A DNA stretch of 6,467 nt from contig URCT01000128.1 of the NCBI GenBank assembly GCA_900546385.1, positions 1 to 6,467 of the forward strand. Reading direction: 5' to 3'. A program made the position numbers and the translations under genes. The notes below the pieces were generated by a model, which saw nothing but the letters and a program-made list of their open reading frames with translations, was not told the DNA's origin and ran no database searches. Of the stretch, positions 1-4,636 are shown in pieces; position 1 is the first letter of the stretch; the number at the start of each line of letters is the position of its first letter. The stretch is from an uncultured Eubacteriales bacterium. Lineage in GTDB: Bacteria > Bacillota > Clostridia > Oscillospirales > CAG-382.

Positions 1-1572
1 TTCAGGCTTAGCAAGCGTCCCGATGGTATAGATCGAAAAGACAGGCTTGCCGTCTATTTTGTAATAGCCGGGATCTTTGAAATAATACTCGATAAAGAAG
101 GGAACAAGGAACTTTTCAAAAGCTTCGGGCGTGATGGCTTTTGTGAAGTTGTTTTCCCACATGATGGCAAACTTGGAATAGTTCTTGTAAACGGAGTTGA
201 AGTAGCCGTCGTGAAGCGCATGAGAAAAGCCGGGGAATTTGATAGGTTCATCAATAACGGTCGGTCCGTACCAGCATTGTAACTGGAAGTCGATGCCGTG
301 TTCGCAGAACCATTTGTTTTCCCAGTCGGCAACCTCCGGAATGCCTTCGTCATAGTAGCCCATATACGGCGTGATCTCGTCATACGGTGAGCAGACATCC
401 CATGTTGCGTCATGACGGCCGCGCCAGAAGCCGTAACGCCACGAAGAAAAGACGTGCAAGCCGACATGGTAGCCTTTTTCCTTCACCGGCTTCGGCTCTT
501 CGACATAGTCGGCCGGAAGCGGCGCAAGACCGTATAAAAGAATATCGTCGAGCGCCATATGCGTGTCGTCAAACGCTTCGATACGCAACGCATGGAATGC
601 TTCGGCGTGCGGTATTTGGAAAACTCCCTTGTCCTTGCCGTTGACGCGTACAAGAACGCCGCCATCGGTCATTTCAAGACGAAGCGTGTTCCAAATCTCA
701 CGCGGATAATCACAAACGGCTGTGCCGTCCGCAAAGGAAAGCTTTCCGTTTTCGGCACGAAGCCCGAAATTGTCGAGCAAGAATGCGGCGTGGAAAGTCT
801 CGGATTTTTCCAAAAACTTTAATTCGAAACACAGTTCGCCGCCGGCATTCTGCAAAGCCTTTTCCAAAACCGTCCGCTTGCCGCTTTCAACATCCAAATA
901 ATAGGTGTCCTCTTTGGAAAACGTGTAACCGGAAGAAGTCTTCATGCCGATTTTTCCGCCTTCCGTCCGAACGCGCCAATCGCAGGGAATTTCTCCTTCA
1001 AACGGCGCAAGAAAGCGCTCGTTGCAGAAATAATCGGCATACAGCTTTACGCCGCGCGCGCCGAGTGAGCCGGTATAGCCCTTTTCGATGCCGATCGAAA
1101 TAAAATGCAGATCATGAATGTCTTCGGGCAATGCATGAACGCCTGCATCCTGATTGTTGATATAAGCGGTATAGAGCCGCTTTTTCAAATCAACGACGGC
1201 TTTGAAGCTGTTTTTCCCGGCACATACGGGAACCCCGGTCTGCGTGCCGTCCGAAAGAATATAAAAGCCGCCGCGCGTCAACAGCGCAAGAGCCGTCTGT
1301 TTCTCGTTGTCATACAGACGAACGGCAAAGCCGTCGGGGCAGTCGATCAAGAAATTGATTTCGAGCGTAACGACGCTGTCGGTCTGCTTGCGGAATTTGC
1401 GTGTCAGCAGCGTGTCAAATTCCGGATATACCTTGATAAAATCAAACTGTGCGTAGGCGGCACGGTCTTTTAGAGCAAGGCCGCGGTTGTCGAATTCCCA
1501 TCCGGCAAAGGGATGTTCGTTGTCGTCGATCAAATAGATCGCTTTGGATATGCGTGCATTTTTATAAATCAT
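1..1572 (-). CDS. GH99-like/WbsX-domain protein with two N-terminal sandwich-like modules, no signal peptide (3' end cut by window edge)
   Basis: This frame stays open for 524 codons and runs off the left edge, so the C-terminus is missing. Residues ~22-190 and ~197-345 look like two concanavalin/LamG-type beta-sandwich modules (each ends in a short 'D-x-x-L/V-Y/F' strand). A Pro/Lys linker (PKPVKEKG) follows, then from ~367 a domain matching the GH99-like/WbsX family (Pfam Glyco_tran_WbsX). Supporting motifs are GYYDEG (405-410), EVADWENKW (413-421), HGIDF (425-429) and YKIDGKPVFSIY (504-515). Family members are either GT-like proteins of O-antigen loci or relatives of endo-alpha-mannosidases, so the reaction is open. 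The N-terminus (MIYKNARISK) has no hydrophobic segment, so the product is probably cytoplasmic. The ATG at 1572 was chosen because GGAAAGGA lies about 10 nt upstream; the frame stays open further upstream, but the promoter is there. It is a paralogue of the gene starting at 4637 without that protein's SLH region. Confidence 0.9.
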   Translation of the reverse strand, partial: MIYKNARISKAIYLIDDNEHPFAGWEFDNRGLALKDRAAYAQFDFIKVYPEFDTLLTRKFRKQTDSVVTLEINFLIDCPDGFAVRLYDNEKQTALALLTRGGFYILSDGTQTGVPVCAGKNSFKAVVDLKKRLYTAYINNQDAGVHALPEDIHDLHFISIGIEKGYTGSLGARGVKLYADYFCNERFLAPFEGEIPCDWRVRTEGGKIGMKTSSGYTFSKEDTYYLDVESGKRTVLEKALQNAGGELCFELKFLEKSETFHAAFLLDNFGLRAENGKLSFADGTAVCDYPREIWNTLRLEMTDGGVLVRVNGKDKGVFQIPHAEAFHALRIEAFDDTHMALDDILLYGLAPLPADYVEEPKPVKEKGYHVGLHVFSSWRYGFWRGRHDATWDVCSPYDEITPYMGYYDEGIPEVADWENKWFCEHGIDFQLQCWYGPTVIDEPIKFPGFSHALHDGYFNSVYKNYSKFAIMWENNFTKAITPEAFEKFLVPFFIEYYFKDPGYYKIDGKPVFSIYTIGTLAKPE

Positions 1573-1623
1573 GGTAGTTGTTTCCTTTCCGAATCGTGTT
1601 TTTTGCTGCAATCCTCCTAAATT

Positions 1624-1646
1624 TTTTTGGCACTTTGTACCAAAAA
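1624..1646. promoter_or_regulatory. Candidate operator: 10-3-10 inverted repeat over the leftward transcription start
   Basis: The arms TTTTTGGCAC (1624-1633) and GTACCAAAAA (1637-1646) match at 9 of 10 positions around a 3-bp centre. The repeat sits just downstream of the -10 element and spans the predicted start site (~1642), a usual place for a repressor operator. The same bases in RNA could only form a weak, AU-rich hairpin with a tight loop, so a DNA site is the better reading. The binding protein is unknown. Confidence 0.5.
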
Positions 1647-1648
1647 TG

Positions 1649-1677
1649 ATTGTATGACAAACCGTGAAATTTGTCAA
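1649..1677 (-). promoter_or_regulatory. SigA-type promoter of the leftward GH99-like gene
   Basis: On the minus strand a perfect -35 hexamer TTGACA (1677-1672) is separated by exactly 17 bp from a -10 hexamer TACAAT (1654-1649, 5/6 match). Transcription should start near 1642, giving a leader of about 70 nt before the ATG at 1572. The leader carries an AGGAGGA (1618-1612) far from the ATG and the functional-looking GGAAAGGA close to it. The promoter is overlapped by a perfect inverted repeat (1655-1676), and another inverted repeat covers the predicted start site. Confidence 0.85.
1655..1676. promoter_or_regulatory. Candidate operator: perfect inverted repeat inside the leftward promoter
   Basis: TGACAAA (1655-1661) and TTTGTCA (1670-1676) are perfect reverse complements separated by 8 bp. 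The repeat covers the -35 element and the whole spacer of the leftward promoter, so a bound protein would block RNA polymerase. A related copy in the same orientation at 1712-1733 (17 of 22 positions identical) overlaps the rightward promoter. Part of the symmetry comes from the -35 consensus itself, so the operator reading is inference. Confidence 0.5.
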
Positions 1678-1710
1678 CCGTTTTTTGAAAAAAACTTTTT
1701 CTTTTGCCAT

Positions 1711-1739
1711 TTGACAAACCGGGAAGTCTGTGGTAAAAT
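1711..1739 (+). promoter_or_regulatory. SigA-type promoter of the SLH protein gene
   Basis: A perfect -35 TTGACA (1711-1716) lies 17 bp from the -10 TAAAAT (1734-1739, 5/6 match). Transcription should start near 1746, leaving a short leader of about 22 nt before the ATG at 1769. The promoter is back-to-back with the leftward one; their -35 elements are separated by only 33 bp (1678-1710). That gap includes A/T tracts and a small GAAAAA/TTTTTC inverted repeat (1687-1701), which may bend the DNA. A degenerate copy of the 1655-1676 repeat (1712-1733) overlaps it, which suggests shared control of the two divergent genes. Confidence 0.85.
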
Positions 1740-1768
1740 GAAAGAAAATCAAAGTGAGTGAAAACAGA

Positions 1769-3328
1769 ATGTCAAAATTCAGAAAACATATATTTCTCGG
1801 CATTTGTGTGTGTATAGCAGCCTTTTTCGGCCTTGTCGCGCAGGGCGCACAACCTGAAACGCTGCGTCAAATGGATTGGGGCTTGAGAAAGAGCTTCCCG
1901 GATTGCGATAAAACGCATTGGGCGTATGAGAGTGTGGCCGTTTTGGCTGCAAACGGGCTGTTAAAGGGCGATGAGCAGGGCTTTGTAAATCCGGATAGCA
2001 ATATCACACGCGCCGAGGCCGCCAAAATTCTTTGCGAATATAAAAACGCTTCGCGGAAGGCCTATGCCGGCGTGTATGCGGACGTAAAAAGCACAGACTG
2101 GTTTTCCGCCTATGCCGAATCCGCCGCTACGCTTTTCCCGGAAAGGCATAACGAAACGGGCAACCGCATTTTTTCGCCGCATGAAAACCTTTCCCGTGCG
2201 GATACGGTATATGCGGTTTTGCAGTTAATTGGTGCCGAAGATGAACTGTTTGCCGCTCCCATTTATATACTGGATGATTTTTCCGATCAAGCTGCGATCC
2301 CTCGCGGCATGGAAGCGTATATGGCGCTCGGTGTTGAACGAAGCCTTATCCAAGGTTACGGCGACAATACGTTAAGACTGAACGACGGCGTGACCAGAGC
2401 GGAATTTTGCACGCTTTTATGCCGATGCATACAGCCAAAAATCTATGTGGAGGTGGCGCAGGATAAGAGCGTCAGCGTCAGTTATAAAATCGCTTCGGAC
2501 AAAGATATGCGCGTTGTTTTGAAGAAGCGCGGCCCGAATGCGATTTTTGATTTTGCCAAATGGTATCTTGCTCCCAATCCGAACAGAACGGTTTTAACCG
2601 AAATCGGCGAGCAATATCTTGTTTTAAGCGCAGAAACCGATACCTTTTCGCCCTATGTCGTAAGAGCGACTAGCAACATCGACGGTGATATGCCGCGCAG
2701 CGGTGATTTTACCGGCGGAAACCACTCTTACTTCAACGTTGGCTACGGCGGCTCGGCGACCGGACGAACGGCCGATATCGAGATTTATGTCGACGACGTT
2801 TCGGTAAACGGCGCGTATCAAGGCTATGCAAGCACGATCGATATTGTTTTCAAAAACCGTATTCAGGCGAATAATACGAAAAAAGCCGATGGCGGCGGAC
2901 GAGAGGTTTTGGAAGAAACAAATGCGCTCCGTTTCGACGGAGTAAAATGGAAAAGTACGATCGTTGTTACGGCGTTGGAAGACGTCGATATTCGACGGTA
3001 TTACGGTTTGCAATTAGGCGTATACAACCTCGGAGATACGGTGACCTATTATGACACGAAAACGGTTTCCTATCCGTTAAACCAAAAAACGTGGAGCCGT
3101 ACCAAAGATTGTCACAAATTTGCTTTATCCGGCGGAATTCTCCGTGTCGAGGTCGCACAAAATTGGCAGGATGAAAACGCGATTTTCAAGAATTTGGCAA
3201 ATTTCAGCGCGTTTTCCCAACGGTACGGAAAAATCTACTTTAATGTCATCAATACGAACGAGAAAAATTTGTTGACCGCCGGTGAAAGCTTTGAGCTTAA
3301 CGGCTATTACCGGTATACGGTCGGTTAA
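1769..3328 (+). CDS. Secreted triple-SLH surface protein with an unrecognised C-terminal domain
   Basis: The product (519 aa from the ATG at 1769) begins with a Sec signal peptide: basic SKFRKH, a hydrophobic core to ~22, and likely cleavage after VAQGA (~27). Three SLH repeats follow (~43-90, 99-153, 168-221), with the wall-polymer-binding motif as ITRAE (79-83), LSRAD (141-145) and VTRAE (208-212). SLH repeats bind pyruvylated secondary cell-wall polymer, so the protein should sit on the surface. Residues ~222-519 are not assigned to a family; they are beta-rich with a Gly-rich stretch (GDFTGGNHSYFNVGYGG, 312-328), GREVLEET (377-384), RRYYGLQ (409-415) and VEVAQ twice (227-231, 460-464). 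Several Cys fall in or next to the SLH repeats (46, 89, 214, 218, 220). A GTG at 1754 would extend the frame by five residues, but it lies almost at the predicted transcription start. The ribosome site is weak (AGTGAG). The gene ends at the 3360-3408 terminator and looks monocistronic. Confidence 0.92.
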   Translation: MSKFRKHIFLGICVCIAAFFGLVAQGAQPETLRQMDWGLRKSFPDCDKTHWAYESVAVLAANGLLKGDEQGFVNPDSNITRAEAAKILCEYKNASRKAYAGVYADVKSTDWFSAYAESAATLFPERHNETGNRIFSPHENLSRADTVYAVLQLIGAEDELFAAPIYILDDFSDQAAIPRGMEAYMALGVERSLIQGYGDNTLRLNDGVTRAEFCTLLCRCIQPKIYVEVAQDKSVSVSYKIASDKDMRVVLKKRGPNAIFDFAKWYLAPNPNRTVLTEIGEQYLVLSAETDTFSPYVVRATSNIDGDMPRSGDFTGGNHSYFNVGYGGSATGRTADIEIYVDDVSVNGAYQGYASTIDIVFKNRIQANNTKKADGGGREVLEETNALRFDGVKWKSTIVVTALEDVDIRRYYGLQLGVYNLGDTVTYYDTKTVSYPLNQKTWSRTKDCHKFALSGGILRVEVAQNWQDENAIFKNLANFSAFSQRYGKIYFNVINTNEKNLLTAGESFELNGYYRYTVG

Positions 3329-3359
3329 ACGGAAATGCGAAACGCTGACAGCGGCAAAT

Positions 3360-3408
3360 GAAAACGGCACGATTTGTGATAACCAAACGTGCCGTTTTCG
3401 TTTTTTAT
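3360..3408 (+). terminator. Rho-independent terminator between convergent genes, possibly bidirectional
   Basis: GAAAACGGCACG (3360-3371) and CGTGCCGTTTTC (3388-3399) form a perfect 12-bp stem with a 16-nt loop, followed on the plus strand by a run of six T (3401-3406). It lies 31 nt after the SLH gene stop. Read from the other side, the right arm ends in GCCGTTTTC followed by ATTTG, a weaker T-tract, so it may also end the regulator transcript, whose stop is at 3415. Confidence 0.88.
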
Positions 3409-3414
3409 ATGCAT

Positions 3415-4449
3415 TTAAGCCTTGGGCTTGCCGGATCTGAATTTGTTTACGCCGCGTGTGATAGCATCTTCGCCGTTTTTGCGGTATTGAAGCGGCGTAC
3501 AGAACCCGAGACGCTTGAAAAAACGGTGAAAATAGGTTTTTTCAAGCCCTAAGCTTTCGCCGATTTTTTGAATCGGCATATCGGTTTCGCGCAACAGTCT
3601 TGCGGCTTGGTTGAAGCGGTATTGATCCACAAGATTTGAAAAGGTGCTGCCGGTATATTTTAACAAAATGCGGTGCATTTGCGCCGGAGAATAGCCAAAG
3701 CGTTTGCTTAGATCGGCCAGTGTTACAGAGGTATAGTTGTCACGCAGATAGTTGAGTATCTGCGTGATTTTGTCTTGATAAGTCGAGCTTCCTCCGCCGA
3801 TGATGGAAAGCTGTTTTGATTTTTCTGCGATAAGCAAACAAAGTAAGAATTCGCGGAACTGACATTCAAACATCTTCATCTCAAATGAGGGCGTGTTATA
3901 GCTTTTTGAGCCGTTCTGTGCGAACATGTTTTTCGCAAGCATGACTGCGTTCGGAAGATTTTCGATATTGATGATTGTATAGCGCGTCTGTTTTGTAATG
4001 GAATCAAGAAAGGGAGATTTTTGGTATTCGGAGATCTCGTTGCGGAAGCTTTCAAAGTAGTCTTTGTCAACCAATATATTGCAGCCTTTTCCGGACAAGG
4101 GGAGGTATACCGAATGAAAAATATCCGGATTAAAGAGAATCAATTCATTTTTTTTCAAACGGATGAATTCGCCGTCAATATATTCGTATAAAACTCCGTC
4201 GAGACAAAGATTGAATTCGTAGTAGTTGTGCTTATGGAGGCCTACGAGAATATCTGGGGTAATTCTATTGACAACGATTTTTTGAATTTCGGATTCTCTG
4301 CTGGAGTCGAACCAAAACACATGCTCGGCTTTTTCCGAAATAAGCTTTTGTGCGTATTCGGTCATTTTCGCACATATGATCGCTTCGTCTGTCTCTTGGA
4401 ACGAGAGCTGCTTTATATGTTCATATACCGTCGGAATGGGAAAGGACAT
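3415..4449 (-). CDS. AraC-family transcriptional regulator with N-terminal cupin sensor
   Basis: The 344-aa product has the two-part AraC layout. The N-terminal effector domain carries a cupin-like stretch (~70-115) with HKHNYYEFN (72-80), a short beta-repeat and the downstream FNPDIFHSVY (106-115), typical of sugar-sensing AraC proteins. The C-terminal ~225-325 holds two helix-turn-helix units: LADLSKRFGYSPAQMHRILL (244-263) and the second around IQKIGESLGLEKTYFHRFFK (293-312), followed by the usual GFCTPLQYRKN. It should bind promoter DNA, probably in response to a carbohydrate; the ligand is unknown. The start at 4449 has AAGGAGG (4464-4458) 8 nt away. An ATG at 4453 is out of frame and only 4 nt from that site. 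The gene converges on the SLH gene and diverges from the anchored GH99-like gene, which makes it a likely local regulator of both. Confidence 0.95.
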   Translation of the reverse strand: MSFPIPTVYEHIKQLSFQETDEAIICAKMTEYAQKLISEKAEHVFWFDSSRESEIQKIVVNRITPDILVGLHKHNYYEFNLCLDGVLYEYIDGEFIRLKKNELILFNPDIFHSVYLPLSGKGCNILVDKDYFESFRNEISEYQKSPFLDSITKQTRYTIINIENLPNAVMLAKNMFAQNGSKSYNTPSFEMKMFECQFREFLLCLLIAEKSKQLSIIGGGSSTYQDKITQILNYLRDNYTSVTLADLSKRFGYSPAQMHRILLKYTGSTFSNLVDQYRFNQAARLLRETDMPIQKIGESLGLEKTYFHRFFKRLGFCTPLQYRKNGEDAITRGVNKFRSGKPKA

Positions 4450-4477
4450 TCATGGAACCTCCTTGTTCTTTTTGTAC

Positions 4478-4506
4478 ATTATATCTCAAGTGCAAAGACT
4501 TGTCAA
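4478..4506 (-). promoter_or_regulatory. Perfect-consensus SigA promoter of the AraC-family gene
   Basis: On the minus strand TTGACA (4506-4501), a 17-bp spacer and TATAAT (4483-4478) match the consensus at every position. The predicted start is near 4471, only ~22 nt before the ATG. The spacer and -35 contain CAAG (4487-4490) and CTTG (4499-4502) as an inverted pair 8 bp apart, the same geometry as the operator candidate at 1655-1676, so autoregulation is possible. Confidence 0.9.
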
Positions 4507-4529
4507 CGGCAGTATTGTGCTAAAAACAG

Positions 4530-4546
4530 CAAAATGATAGATTTTG
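4530..4546. repeat. Short perfect inverted repeat in the regulator / GH99-like gene intergenic region
   Basis: CAAAAT (4530-4535) and ATTTTG (4541-4546) are perfect reverse complements around a 5-bp centre. The repeat lies upstream of the -35 elements of both divergent promoters, where an activator could sit. It is AT-rich and short, so chance is a real alternative. Confidence 0.3.
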
Positions 4547-4580
4547 TAAATTTTTGAGGGGATAATGCAAGATGAGTGAC

Positions 4581-4610
4581 TTGCCACAAATGCCTCATTT
4601 GGGGTATCAT
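4581..4610 (+). promoter_or_regulatory. Promoter of the SLH-anchored GH99-like gene with a palindrome filling the spacer
   Basis: TTGCCA (4581-4586, 5/6) and TATCAT (4605-4610, 5/6) are 18 bp apart, slightly longer than optimal, so this is a weaker promoter than the other three. A start near 4617 would leave ~20 nt to the ATG, with the ribosome site AAGGGAGG at 4622-4629. An inverted repeat, CCACAAATG (4584-4592) and CATTTGGGG (4596-4604), matching 8 of 9, fills the spacer exactly and is a candidate operator. A weaker alternative -10 (GATAAT, 4561-4566) lacks a good -35. Confidence 0.65.
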
Positions 4611-4636
4611 ATTATTATCAAAAGGGAGGTACAGCA

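Noticed and set aside
54..665. Minus-strand frames at 54-467 and 483-665
   Set aside because: They overlap the GH99-like gene in another frame on the same strand and their translations show no domain.
387..1473. Several plus-strand open frames of 85-122 codons (387-644, 559-822, 783-1103, 1105-1473)
   Set aside because: They lie opposite the continuous 524-codon minus-strand frame with recognisable domains; their translations are Arg/Ser-rich or featureless, overlap each other and lack ribosome sites.
1681..1701. A/T-rich GAAAAA/TTTTTC hairpin as a terminator between the divergent genes
   Set aside because: No gene ends there, the stem has almost no GC pairs and it sits between two promoters; more likely bent or flexible promoter DNA.
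1754..1768. GTG at 1754 as the start of the SLH protein
   Set aside because: It lies about 8 nt from the predicted transcription start with no ribosome site; the ATG at 1769 gives a normal signal peptide. A leaderless start cannot be fully excluded.
1961..3370. Minus-strand frames inside the SLH gene (1961-2182, 2624-3013, 2967-3158, 3125-3370)
   Set aside because: They are shadows of the plus-strand SLH protein, which has a signal peptide, promoter, terminator and clear repeats.
4423..4453. Ten-codon overlapping frame from the ATG at 4453 as a leader peptide of the regulator
   Set aside because: It is only 4 nt from the AAGGAGG site, overlaps the real start and shows no regulatory codon pattern.
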